Of a DNA stretch of 64,000 nt, positions 45,536 through 58,400 are shown piece by piece; positions within the stretch are counted from its first letter, which is position 1; each line of letters starts with the position of its first letter. The stretch is from Saprospiraceae bacterium. GTDB lineage: Bacteria > Bacteroidota > Bacteroidia > Chitinophagales > Saprospiraceae. The stretch is from the NCBI GenBank assembly GCA_016708265.1, contig JADJGA010000012.1, forward strand, positions 124,001 to 188,000, written 5' to 3'. Both the position numbers and the translations under genes were made by a program. The notes under the pieces are model-generated. The model saw nothing but the letters and a program-made list of their open reading frames with translations, searched no databases and was not told where the DNA came from.

Positions 45536-46760
45536 ATCAGGAAGAGACAAGACAAGCAATTTTTCAGGATAGGGGGTGGGGTGAATCAGAAAATATTAAC
45601 TAAAAAACAGATATTTATACATACACTGGGTTAAGTGCTATTCAAGGCTCATAATGCTATTTTATACAAATAAACTTTCTATAAAAAACCTGTAATTCTT
45701 TCTGTTTATTACCAGGCTATCTCAAAAATGATACGCATTCAGAAATGTTTTTACAATTATTAACAATAACCTATTTTTACCGCATAAAAACATAAAAATA
45801 TTCTATTTCAGCGTAAAAATGTTATAATAAACACCTTCCTAAGCGTAGGATTCCCTATGTTTGAGTGTCCAGAAAAATCTTTTTCAAATAGAAACAAATA
45901 GGACAATCTCAAGCCAATCTCCTGAGAATAAAAAAAACAAACAGTAACCGGAATTTTCAGTAGAGATATAGATATTATAGTGAGGTCGAAAGCCAAAGCT
46001 AAAAAACAGATTTATTTAGTTAGTAAATAGAAGTCATAATTATGGGATTGGAATCATGAAATTTCATTGTTATTTTAGTGATAATAGTTATGCTAACAAT
46101 CAATAATTACATCCAAAATTTTTAAATCCATATAGGCAGCTAATGTATTTCTCCTGCCATAAATAACATGAAAGTCCTTTTATTAAGGAACAGTTTATAA
46201 ATAATTTTGAATATATTATTCAAATATAGATAGATATAAATAAAAAATTTTTTTAATATGAAATATTATTTATATATTTGCCCAAATGTTTTTGACTAAC
46301 GGTAAGAAAACCTGAAAGGCAATACTGATTTTTCTATTGCTGATAAGTTTTTCTTTTTCTAAAAGGAAATTATTTGATTTTTTTTAATTTATAACAAGCA
46401 GGATGACAATATAATATATATTTTATAATTTTTATTTATTGATTACAAACATTTAAACTCAGAGTAAAGGAATGTTTTTTGTCTTATTTGTGACAAGATA
46501 AGTTTTATGATTTAATGTGTTGATATTAAACAATATAAATTAAATATATAATAATTGTTATTTTGATGTTATTGATTTTAAGTAAAATAAAAATATATAT
46601 TGATTATTATGTATAAAGTATTAAAATACATTATATTAAAATAAGTCTGGAATTGATGTTGACTTCTGGTATTACATTTTATTTCATGATCCGGATTATT
46701 TTTCTGTTTTTTTTGTAGAGGTTCATTTTTAGAATTTGAAAGTACCTAAGTAAAAATCAA
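45536..46760. other. 1.2-kb A+T-rich region without a recognisable gene
   Basis: No supported open frame. Very A+T-rich, with long T and TATATA stretches, especially 46190-46650. It follows the transposase remnant and may be further decayed mobile DNA or the long upstream region of the giant adhesin gene. Confidence 0.4.
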
Positions 46761-46790
46761 TTTGGACAATATTAAGGATATATAAGTTTG
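46761..46790 (+). promoter_or_regulatory. Bacteroidota-type promoter of the giant adhesin gene
   Basis: TTTG at 46761-46764 and an exact TAAGTTTG (TAnnTTTG) at 46783-46790, separated by 18 bases. Transcription would begin near 46797, about 90-105 bases before the start codon. Confidence 0.5.
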
Positions 46791-46887
46791 AAAATGGATT
46801 AGGATGAAGATTGGTATTTTGAATTGCAAGTTATTGAAGCATTATATTTGGTTATTATGACTTCTGTATTGTTTTTTTTATTCATTA

Positions 46888-48666
46888 ATGATAATTATTA
46901 TTATGAGATCATTTCTGTTGTATATTGACTTGAAAAGTAGATTTCAGTCGAAATTGGCTTTTTTATTCATTCTGGTTTTCAATATTTTTGTTAGCAACCA
47001 GTTTTTATATGCCCAAAACTGTTCGGTGAATGCCGGAATTTCAAAAAATATCTGCTCCAATGAGATGCTTTTCCTCCAGGGATCTTTTACTCCGCCACTA
47101 CAGTCGGGTGCTCAGGTTTTATGGACGCAAATTGGTGGTCCAAGTGCGACTATTGTCAATCCTTCAGATTTAAACACTGAAGTAATTAATTTATTGCCAG
47201 GGTCTTATACTTTCAGACTATACACTACCTGTGCCGATGGGGCGCTTACTTTTCAGGATGTGACCCATACTGTCAGGTCAATAACCTTTGCCAATGCCGG
47301 ACCGGATGCTACAGTTTGTCCTGGTTCATATAATTTGGCCGCCAATACCCCCGGGAGTGGTGAGTCCGGCGCATGGACCATAGTGAGTGCTCAAAACTAT
47401 GGAATCAGCGTGAACAATGTTTCCAATCCCAATTCACCCATAACTGTTAACGGATCTTCTTCAGGAAATGCAATACTCCGATGGACCATAACAAATCCTA
47501 ATGGTTGCTCAAGTTATGATGAAGTCGTCATTACCAACAGGGGAGGAATTTCACCGGTAGATGCAGGTGCTAATCAGGTACTCAATAATTGTTATTCATC
47601 ATTTCAGTCAACCCTGTTAAATGCAACTTTTGGAGGAACGAATATTGACGGACAACAAGGTACCTGGTCATTTGTCAGTGGCCCTTCTGTAACCGGATTT
47701 TCCAACATTCATTCCAATACCAGCGGAGTTTCAGGATTAGTACAGGGAACATACGTGCTTAGATGGACTGTGGCAGGACCATGTGTCAATGGTTCAGACG
47801 ATGTTACTATTACAGTGCCTCCTCCAACATCTGATAATACTACAGCAACTATAGCAGGAGGAAACCAGGTTTTTTGTGATCCAACTACTGTGTCGACAGT
47901 TATATCAGGATCAGCCCCGATTTATTCGGGGGAAACTGTTACCTGGCAGCAAATTGCAGGTCCGGTCTCAACCATAGTTTCACCCAATAGTCCGGTAACC
48001 ACTGTTAACGGATTGCTTAGCCCAAATTCATATACATACCGCTACACCATAACCAATCCGGTGACTGGGTGTACCAGCTCGGCAACCGTTTCGATAAGCT
48101 TTTTACCAAATCCACCTTCTTTTGCAATTACCACAGTTTCACCGGTCATTATTAATTGTGGGGTTTCCAGCGCAGTGATCAATTACATAGCCGGTGGTTC
48201 AGGAACTACTGAATACAGGATTGTCAGTGGCCCGGCAGGACATTCAGCTCCGACGGACTGGACGAACACATCCGGTAGCCCCATCACAATAGAAGGTTTA
48301 AATCAGCCAGGTACTTACCTTATTCAGTTCAGAAGGTATTCCACCATTGGGGCAGCAGCTGCTTGCGGGACTGTTTATGATGAAATTACCGTGATCAATT
48401 CAACAGTTCCCGAAGGGGCAAATGCAGGGACAGGTCAGTTTCTGAATTGTAATGTAACAAACACAACCCTTATCGGCAATGTGCCAGGCACAGGGCAAAC
48501 AGGAACCTGGTCACAGGTAAGCGGGCCTATAGTAATTATTTTAACCGATCCTAATAGCCCAACCTTAGCGATTGACGGATTGACCGCCGAGGGTACTTAT
48601 GTGTTCAGATGGGTTGTTTCCGGAGAGGTCCTTCCTGTTCAACAATGCAGCAAGATGTTTGGGTAA
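46888..48666 (+). CDS. Giant PKD/SprB/HYR adhesin, N-terminal segment
   Basis: 592 residues; the start is either 46888 or the ATG at 46903 (MRSFLLYIDLKSRFQSK), with the signal peptide LAFLFILVFNIFVSNQFLYAQ. Repeated Ig/PKD-like units of about 85-100 residues follow, with the pattern GTWS..SGP....I.GL..GTYVFRWTV...C and ANAGxxQxxC between units. The frame ends VVSGEVLPVQQCSKMFG and TAA at 48666. Just before, another frame reads GPSCSTMQQDVWVRTANL. Removing one GA from GGAGAGG (48621-48628) restores VVSGGPSCSTMQQDVW, so this is one gene with the next segments. Confidence 0.85.
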   Translation: MIIIIMRSFLLYIDLKSRFQSKLAFLFILVFNIFVSNQFLYAQNCSVNAGISKNICSNEMLFLQGSFTPPLQSGAQVLWTQIGGPSATIVNPSDLNTEVINLLPGSYTFRLYTTCADGALTFQDVTHTVRSITFANAGPDATVCPGSYNLAANTPGSGESGAWTIVSAQNYGISVNNVSNPNSPITVNGSSSGNAILRWTITNPNGCSSYDEVVITNRGGISPVDAGANQVLNNCYSSFQSTLLNATFGGTNIDGQQGTWSFVSGPSVTGFSNIHSNTSGVSGLVQGTYVLRWTVAGPCVNGSDDVTITVPPPTSDNTTATIAGGNQVFCDPTTVSTVISGSAPIYSGETVTWQQIAGPVSTIVSPNSPVTTVNGLLSPNSYTYRYTITNPVTGCTSSATVSISFLPNPPSFAITTVSPVIINCGVSSAVINYIAGGSGTTEYRIVSGPAGHSAPTDWTNTSGSPITIEGLNQPGTYLIQFRRYSTIGAAAACGTVYDEITVINSTVPEGANAGTGQFLNCNVTNTTLIGNVPGTGQTGTWSQVSGPIVIILTDPNSPTLAIDGLTAEGTYVFRWVVSGEVLPVQQCSKMFG

Positions 48667-49487
48667 GAACAGCAAACCTTATTCCAAACCCAAGGAGTGC
48701 CGGTACCAACAAAACAGTATGCTATAACACACCTGTCATCATGGATGCTTTGCCCCCCGAATTTGCTTATGAACTGGGCACCTGGACAGTGTCTCCCTCT
48801 GCAGGAGTAGTTTTTTCAGATATTCATTCCCCTAATGCTACAGTCACCGGTTTGTTGCCTAATACCACCTATACCTTCACCTGGACAATAAGAAACGGAT
48901 GTGGTAATGCAGCAACCAGTATCATAGTTGATGTAACCAATGAACAGGGACCTACAGCTTCCAATGCAGGTCCTGATCAATGTCTCGGTTCAGGGACTGC
49001 CAGCACAACACTGTCGGCCAATAATCCTTTGGTCGGAACCGGGACATGGTCTCAAATTGGTAGCACACCAAATATAGCCAACTTTGACAATATCAATGCT
49101 CACAATACTACAGTATCCGGATTAATTAATGGAACTTATCAGTTTATTTGGGCCATTTCGAGTGGGGCTTGCGAACAAACCAGAGATACAGTTATGGTTA
49201 CAATAAGCCCGGCTATTCAGTTGTTCACTGCAGGCTCAGATCAGCAGGTGTGTGGCACAAACGCCATACTTCTGAGTTCGCTGGGAGCTGAACCAACCAT
49301 AGGAACAGGCCAATGGTCGCAATTAACCGGAAGCGCATCCATCATAACCAATCCCGATAATTTTACTACTTCGGTAACAGGACTGGTTGAAGGGGTTTAT
49401 ACCTACCAGTATAAGATTACCAATGGTGCCTGTTCAAAAGTAGATACGGTTGTTTTATATGTATCCGAACCCCTTCACCTGCAGTAA
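48621..49487 (+). CDS. Giant PKD/SprB/HYR adhesin, second segment
   Basis: About 288 residues in the frame reached after the GA slip. It holds three to four more PKD-like units (ATVTGLLPNTTYTFTWTIRN, TTVSGLINGTYQFIWAISSG, TSVTGLVEGVYTYQYKITNG). It ends VVLYVSEPLHLQ-TAA. Dropping one C from CCCC at 49470-49473 gives VSEPSPAVIPLSSVSVCG and continues the repeat pattern. An ATG at 48609 in this frame is internal and not a plausible translation start. Confidence 0.82.
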   Translation, partial: RRGPSCSTMQQDVWVRTANLIPNPRSAGTNKTVCYNTPVIMDALPPEFAYELGTWTVSPSAGVVFSDIHSPNATVTGLLPNTTYTFTWTIRNGCGNAATSIIVDVTNEQGPTASNAGPDQCLGSGTASTTLSANNPLVGTGTWSQIGSTPNIANFDNINAHNTTVSGLINGTYQFIWAISSGACEQTRDTVMVTISPAIQLFTAGSDQQVCGTNAILLSSLGAEPTIGTGQWSQLTGSASIITNPDNFTTSVTGLVEGVYTYQYKITNGACSKVDTVVLYVSEPLHLQ

Positions 49488-52400
49488 TACCTTTAAGTTC
49501 TGTGAGTGTTTGTGGTTCAAACTTCGTTACACTTAATGCTGATCCTATAACGGAAGGCACGGGTCAATGGACGCTTGACAATGGACCAAATACCCCCTTA
49601 ATCGTTTCCCCAAATTCAAATACTACCAATGTAACAGGTCTTATTGCCGGTAATTATGTTTTCAGATGGACCGTTACAGGTGGCCCGTTTTGTCCACCTT
49701 CCACGGCAACCACAAGCGTGAATGTAACTCTTTCGGCCAATGCAGGTGCTGATCAGTCATATTGCGAAGTTGTTACATCTGTTAATCTGACAGGTACGAC
49801 CGCCAGTACCGGCACCTGGAGCCAGGTGGGAACGACTCCATCCATTGCAACAATCACCACAACAGGCTCGAATACAGCCATTGCTTCAGCGCTCATTCCT
49901 GGTGTTTATACTTTCAGATATACTATTTCGGCAACCGGCTGCTCAAGTTCTGATGAATTGACAGTTACCCTGTACACGCCTCCTACATTAGCCAATGCAG
50001 GACCTGACCAAACCCATTGCAATGTCAATTCATTTTCCATGGCAGCTAATACACCACTGACAGGTACTAGCTCCTGGACCATACTAACCAGACCAGCCGG
50101 TGATACAGGTACCTTCAACAACCCGGCCTCGCCCACTGCTGTTTATACACCAACGGCGGGAATCAGAGGCGTTTATGTGTTTGAATGGAGGATTTCCAAC
50201 AGCACATGTAGTACCACGGATCAGGTCCGAATAACCAATTATGCACTACCATCTGCAGCAATTGCAGGAAGTAACCAGACCAATGTCTGTCAGACTTCAG
50301 TTACCATGGGTGCAACTCCGCCTGCTTCCGGAACAGGCTCCTGGACTATTGAAGCACCGGTGCCGGCAGGAACCACTCCTGTAATAACCAATCCTTCAGA
50401 TCCGGGGACAACCATTTCAAATCTGATCCCAACTACTTATCCGGCAACCTATACTTTCAGGTGGACTGTTTCAAATGGTACTTGTCCACCGAATACAACT
50501 ACCATGACCGTACAGGTTAATGAGCCGCCAAGTATTCCAAATGCAGGCCCGGATCAAAATCTTTGTAATCAAAACATTTTTAACCTGTCAGGGAATGCAG
50601 TACCTGCTCCCCAATGGAGTTTTGTGAGCGGACCAGCAGGGTATAACATTACAACACCTGATGCACAGAATACAACAGTCAATGTAATTACTGCCGGAAC
50701 CTATGTATTTAAGTACACAACGACCACTGGGTCATGTGTCTCAGAAGATTTAGTGACCATAAATAATTTTGCCCAACCCACATCAAATGCAGGAACAAAT
50801 ATCAACATATGTCAATTTCAGCCTCTCGCATTGAATGCTGAAAATCCTTCGATTGGAACAGGTTCCTGGAGCGCCGTTACCATTCCATCAGGAGCGCCAA
50901 ACCCTGTTTTTGCTAATCCGGCCAGTCCGACAAGCTCCGTTTTCAGTACAATTACCGGTACTTATATTTTCAGATGGACGGTTATATACGGCGCATGTAC
51001 GGCCAGCGATGATGTTCAGGTGATCATTAATCCGCTCCCTACAACGGCCAATGCAGGACCCAACCAAACTATTTGCATGCCTTCAGGGACTACAATAACA
51101 TCAGCAACGATGAATGCAAATGCCCCGGTAGCGCCGGTTATAGGACAATGGGAATATGTATCAGGACCTGCCGGATCAGTCATTACTTCCCCAAACGCTG
51201 CAAATACAACCATAACTAATCTGATGACAGGGACTTATACCTTCAGATGGATTCATCTCAATGGAAGCTGTTCAACTCAGGATGATATTCAGATCATTGT
51301 ACTGGAGCCGGTAACCATTGCAGATGCAGGACCGGGTCAAATTTTATGCAATGCACCTTCTGTTGTCTTAACCAGTGGGAATACGTCCTTAAAAACAGGA
51401 GAAACAGGTTTGTGGGTAATGATGAGTGGTCCTAATGCGCCAACCATTGTTTCTCCGAACAGTTTTAATACCAATGTGACGGGTCTTACCTCCGGAACCT
51501 ATACTTTCCGTTGGAGAATTACGAGTGGCATCTGCGGGTTCGAGCAAGATTTTGTTACTGTAACCAACAATCCGGTAGCCAATGCGGGTTCAGACCGTAC
51601 CAGTGATGTAACCTGTGGTTTGACCACCATTACGCTTCAGGGAAATAACCCGGCGCCTTCAACCGGAACCTGGAGCATCCAAAGCGGCACTGGCGGAAGC
51701 TTTACAAATACCGGACAACACAACACAAGTTTTACCGGTAATGCTGGTGAAACCTATATTTTGAGGTGGACCATTGATCCTGTTCCAGGGGCTCCGGCTC
51801 CTTGTAATACCGGAAGTTTTGATGAAATGAATGTTAAGTTCAACCTATCAACCACTGTAGATCAGCCTGCCAATCAAACAAGCTGTCCCGGTAGTTTTAC
51901 ACCAAATGCATTTACAGGAGGAATTTCAGGGACAGTTTATCGCTGGACCAACAACAATACCGGTATCGGACTGGCTGCAAACGGAACGGGCAATATTCCT
52001 GCATTTACTGCGACCAACGCAGGAAGCACACCCTTAACTGCGACTATAACCGTTACCCCGGAGTATGATAATGGAGCAGGGGTGATTTGCTATGGAGATT
52101 CCAGGCAATTTACCATTACGGTTTATCCGACACCAACGGTTATCAGTGCAGCTACAAAAACGATTTGTAACAATACTTCGGTCAATTATATTCCGGTATC
52201 CGGAACTGCCGGAGCAACATTTGCCTGGACTTCAGCTATCCAGACAGCTCCAACGGGAGGAACCATTACAGGATTCAGCAATTGCAACTCAGGATGTGGT
52301 TCTGTCATTAATCAAATATTAAATAATTCGGGTACAACGGCCGGAGTCGTGAGGTATGTTATTACACCAACTGCCAATGGCTGTCCGGGAATACCTTTTA

Positions 52401-55400
52401 GTTTGGATGTGACAGTCTATCCTACTCCGGATGTGAGTGCGAGTCCAACAGTACAGAATATCTGCAGTAGTGGAGCTACTGCAATCGTTTTATCTTCCAC
52501 AGTAAGTGATCCGGCATTGGTTTATAACTGGACAGCTGCAATTACAAGTGGTACTGCCAGTTTTACTGCATCAGGCGGAGGAAACCCAATAAATCAAATA
52601 ATCTCAAATACCGGCAACAGTCTTGCAACTGTAAGGTATACCATTACTCCTTCCATCGGCACCTGTTCAGGTCCGTCAACAACCGTCGATGTAAATATTA
52701 ACCCGCTCGGACAGATTGATGATATACCCGACCAGGTACATTGTGTCGGCGATAATTCAGCAAATGTTACTTTTTCTACTACCATGACAGATGGTACCAC
52801 TACCTACGCCTGGATAAATTCGAACCCAAATATAGGTTTGGCTGCAAGTGGATTTGGCGGGGCCATTGCACCCTTTGTCACGACCAATACCGGAACTAGC
52901 CCGATTTCGGGCAGCATTACAGTAACGCCAACCTATATTAATAACGGTGTTTCTTGCCCAGGTCCTTCCAAAAGCTTTACGATTACAGTGAATCCTTTAG
53001 GTCAAGTGGTGAATCCGGGAACAAGATACTTCTGTAACGGAGCAGGTTCTACAGTAAATTTTGCAACAAGCAACACAGGTGGAACAACCACTTATGCATG
53101 GACAAACAGTAATACTGCCATTGGTCTCGCTGCAACTGGTAACGGCAATTTAAGTTTTACAGCGACAAATACCGGATTAGCTCCAATCTCTGCCACTATT
53201 ATTGTTACACCAACTTTTACAAACGGAGGAAAATCGTGCCCTGGTTCTTCCCAGACTTTCCAGATTGTAGTGAATCCATCAGCTCAGGTAAATGATCCGG
53301 CAGACGAAACCATTTGTAACAATACAGCAACAGCTGCAGTTAATTTCATTACAACAAATACCGGAGGAACGGTGACTTATGCATGGTCTCACAACAGGAC
53401 TGCAGCGATTGGTATAGCGACCAGCGGATCCGGCAATCTACCTTCCTTTACTGCAGTAAATTCAGCGACCAGTCCTTTGGTTGTAACATTCACCGTAGTT
53501 CCAACCTTTACAAACGGTGGCATATCCTGTCAGGGCCCTTCCCAGACTTTTACCAAAACCATCAACCCGACACCTACTGTTAACAGCGCTGCCACCAGAA
53601 CAATATGCAATAATACAGCTGTTGGTTATACCATTACTTCTGCTACAACCGGCACAACATTTGCCTGGACAGCATCCATTCTGACTGCTCCTGCAGGGGG
53701 TACTGTCAATGGGATCAGCACTCCGGGTACCGGAGCTTCAATCAATCCAACATTAAGCAATACAGGCACATCTCCCGGCGTGGTAAGATATGTGATTACG
53801 CCTACCGGACCTGCTCCGACATTCTGCCCTGGTGTTGTGCGGAATTTTGACGTAACAGTCAATCCCACACCTAATGTTTCGGCAAATAATATTTCTCCGA
53901 TAATCTGCCATAACACAGCCACTAATATTACACTTTCAACTACCATCACCGGCGCAACGGTGACCTACACCTGGACTGCGGCGCTACTGTCCGGAACGGC
54001 GAGTGGATTTGCAAATGGAAATGGAAATACCATTGCTCAAACCCTTACCAATACTTCAACGTCTCCTGCAACTGTTCGTTATACTATCACTCCTGCGATA
54101 GGAACCTGTTTGGGTGCCGCTATTACCGTTGATGTCATAGTAAATCCGAGAGGCCAGGTCAATTCTGTTTCAAATCAGGTGATTTGTAATAACAGTCCTA
54201 CTACAACAGTTACTTTTTCAACCAATACAACTGGAGGTACCACTACCTATTCATGGACAAATATTAATACTACCATTGGATTGGGCGCGAATAGCGGTGG
54301 TTCGGTGACAGATATACCTTCATTTACTGCAATAAATACGGGCACAGCTCCAGTGACCGCAACCATAACCATAACACCAACATATACCAACAATGCTGGT
54401 GGACCAAGTTGTCCTGGACAAACAATTACTTTTACCTATACTGTAAATCCGACAGCGCAGGTGTTTGATCCGGCCAATCAGATTGTTTGCAATGGAAATC
54501 CGATATCCGCTGTTAGCTTTACAACCAACAGGACAGGAGGTTCTACAAGCTATTCATGGTTAAATGACAACCCAACAATTGGTTTGGCAGCATCAGGAAC
54601 AGGTAACATCAGTGCTTTCACTCCTGTAAATGCGGGAACATCACCCCTTACAGCTACCATTACGGTAACTCCGACATTTACAAACGCGGGAGTAAGCTGT
54701 ACCGGACCTTCCGAGTCATTTACCATTACGGTGAATCCGGTACCTCAGGTTAACAAACCGGCAAATGTGGAAAATTGCAATAATTCAATAGTTTCACCCA
54801 TTGTATTCACAACCAATAATACAGGCGGCATAACGACCTATACCTGGACAAACAATACGCCATCCATTGGATTACCGGCAGGTGGTTCAGGCAATATAGG
54901 CTCTTTTACAGCGATAAATAACAGTACAACACCTATAGTTGCCACGATTACCATTACACCGACTTTCCAGAATTCAGGAGGAGGACCTTCCTGTTCAGGC
55001 CCGACTCAATCTTTTATCATAACAGTAAATCCGGTTCCTGCTATTATTTCTAACTCAGAGTTAACAACCTGTAGCGGACAGGTGTTTAATTATAATCCAA
55101 GTTCTCCGGTGGCAGGGACAAGTTTTACCTGGACTGCAGTCAATACCCTGGGAACAGTGACAGGATTTGCACCTTCGGGAACTGGCAATATCAGCCATAC
55201 CTTAACAAATTCCGGAACAGGAAATGGTGAAGTAATCTATACGATTACGCCCATTGGACCTGCTCCTACTAACTGTGCCGGACTGCCGTTCACAGTTCAG
55301 GTAACCGTAGTATCTTGCAATCCTGTTATAGGTGTTGCAAAACAATTGGTAAGCCTCGATAGCAATGGAGACGGTACTTTTAATGCTGCATTCAATATTC

Positions 55401-58400
55401 GTGTTCAGAACTATGGAAATGTACTTTTGACCAATATTCAGGTAACTGAAAACCTTAATGCTGTTTTCGGAGCATCAAATTATGCCGTGTTGGGATTGAC
55501 AAGCACTTCATTTGATGTGAATACAGGTTTTAACGGAAGTTCTAACATTAATTTATTGAATAATTCAGGCACTTCCAATGTGTTGGCAGTGGGAGCCTCA
55601 ACCAATATTTTCTTGAATATTAAGATTTTAAGTTCAGGAAGCTGGAATAACACCGTCACTGCAACGGCAAACTCTACTGCGGGTAATGTTTCCGATGTCT
55701 CACAAAATGGCAGTGACCCTGATCCTGACGGGGATGGTAATCCGGGGAATAACAGTGTTCTGACACCCGTTAGTACCTCTTGCACGCCTATTACTTCAGT
55801 CACGCCTGTAAACGGTTCAATGTGTCATCCAAACACAGGTTTTACACAAACTTATCAAATTGTTGCCACAGCCAGTAATGCAGTTGCATATATTTGGACT
55901 ACAGATGGCACCGGTACTTTTAGCGACCCGACTATATTACAACCCACCTATACTCCCAGTGCATCAGATGTACAGGATGGTCAGGTTCGTTTGCATATAG
56001 TAGCAGTAAATGGAGGTACTTGTGAGAATGCTGAAGCTGATCTTATCCTGACGATATGGACTCCGCCTATTGTGGATGCAGGACCGGCAGCTACGGTTTG
56101 TTCAAACAATACATACACACTTTCCGGTGCGGTTGCATATAATTATACATCATTGCTTTGGACAACCAGTGGAGATGGTACATTTAATAATGCGAATGCT
56201 TTAAACCCGGTGTATACACCCGGGTCTAATGATATAATCAATGGCATGGTGACATTGCAGTTGTCAGCTGGGACGGAAGGAAATTGTACTCCGGCAAATG
56301 ATAATATGGTGCTCACAATTTCGCCTGCTCCGGTGGTAAATGCAGGATTGGATGCAAGCTTGTGCAGTACTTCGTCAAATTATTCATTAAATGCTACTGC
56401 CACAAATTACACATCGATTTTATGGACAACCAGCGGTACAGGAACATTTAGTTCTGCTACGAGCGAAGACCCGGTATATACACCCAGCAATTCAGACAGA
56501 GCGGCAGGGCAAGTCCAATTGACGCTTACAGCTTCCAGGGCAGGCTGTTCTAGTGTAATTGATTTAATGGTTTTGAGTTTTTGCCCGGCGCCTGCTGCAA
56601 ATGCAGGGCCTGATGCAGTGATTTGTTCAGGCAATACCTTTACACTTTCCGGAGCAGTTGCATCCAATTACGCTTCACTGTTATGGTCCGGTACCGGAGG
56701 TACATTTAATAATAGCGTTGCCTTAAACCCAACATTTACTCCTACCACAACCGGCGCTATAACGCTTACATTGACTGCAACAAGCTTGGATGGGGCTTGT
56801 CCAAATGCGGTTGACAATATGATCCTGACAGTTAATAGTACGCCAACACTGGCTGTATCAAATATTGTAAACACCATTTGCAATAGTTCGATAGGTTCAG
56901 TCACGCTGACAGGCAGCGAAGCCGGCACAGTTAGCTTGAACGGTGTGAGCCAGGCCTCTCCTGCGACATTCAACATGCTTGCGGCGGGCTATTATACAGC
57001 TACGTTTACAGCCACATCAGGTGGTTGCACAGCCACGACCAGTTTTAACATAATCAATACCAACAGTACACTTACAGCGCTGGTAACAAGTCAAACCAAT
57101 GTCAGCTGTTATGGAGGAAACAACGGTGCAGCGACGGTAACAGTCAGTGGAGGCACTGCACCAAATACTTATCGTTTGAATGGTGTTTTGCAGGGCTCGA
57201 ATGTATTTAGCGGTCTTGCAGCTGGCGAGTACAGTACGCTGATCACGGATGCGAACGGATGTACCTATACGGTAAGTTTCGATATAGACCAGCCCACGCA
57301 ACTTATGTTGTCACTGGCCAGCCAGGCCAATGTACTATGTAACGGAGGTTCAACTGGCAGTGCAATCGTAATTGCATCGGGTGGCACATCAGGTTATACC
57401 TATAGTGTTACAGCAGGGCCGAATACGCCGACAGTAACGGGTAATGTCATAAGCGGCATGATAGCCGGAGCATATACGGTTCAGGTGAGTGATGCAAATA
57501 GTTGCACGGTGACCATACCGGTCACGATCACACAGCCGGCAAATGCGCTTTCGCTGGCATTGACTTCCATCACACAACCTTCGTGTAATGGTACTGCAAC
57601 AGGAAGTATTAATATAACAGTAAGCGGCGGAACTACACCCTATGTTTATGCATGGAGCAACGGCTACAACGGAGAAGATCTGAGCGGAGTTCCGGCAGGC
57701 AGTTATAATGTAAATGTAACGGATGCGAATGGCTGTACGATCAGTGGCGGAGCTTACACATTGACTAATCCTGCAGCAGTGACCTTGACGGCATCAGGCA
57801 TTGTCAATACGAATTGTAATGCGTCGGTAGGTTCAGTTACGCTGACAGGCAGCGTAGCCGGCACGGTTACCTTAAACGGAGTAAGCCAGGCATCCCCTGC
57901 GACATTCAACAACCTTACGGCTGGCTATTATACGGCGACATTTACAGCCACATTGGGTGGTTGCACAGCCACGGCCAGTTTTAACATAATCAATACCAAC
58001 AGTACACTTACTGCGCTGATAACAAGTCATACCAATGTTAGCTGTTATGGAGGAAACAACGGTGCAGCGACGGTAACAGTCAGTGGAGGCACTGCACCAA
58101 ATACTTATCGTTTGAATGGTGTTTTGCAGGGCTCGAATGTATTTAGCGGTCTTGCAGCTGGCGAGTACAGTACGCTGATCACGGATGCGAACGGATGTAC
58201 CTATACGGTAAGTTTCGATATAGACCAGCCCACGCAACTTATGTTGTCACTGGCCAGCCAGGCCAATGTACTATGTAACGGAGGTTCAACTGGCAGTGCA
58301 ATCGTAATTGCATCGGGTGGCACATCAGGTTATACCTATAGTGTTACAGCAGGGCCGAATACGCCGACAGTAACGGGTAATGTCATAAGCGGCATGATAG

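Noticed and set aside
45808..45996. 62-codon minus-strand open frame
   Set aside because: No start context, no family resemblance, and it sits in decayed A+T-rich sequence.
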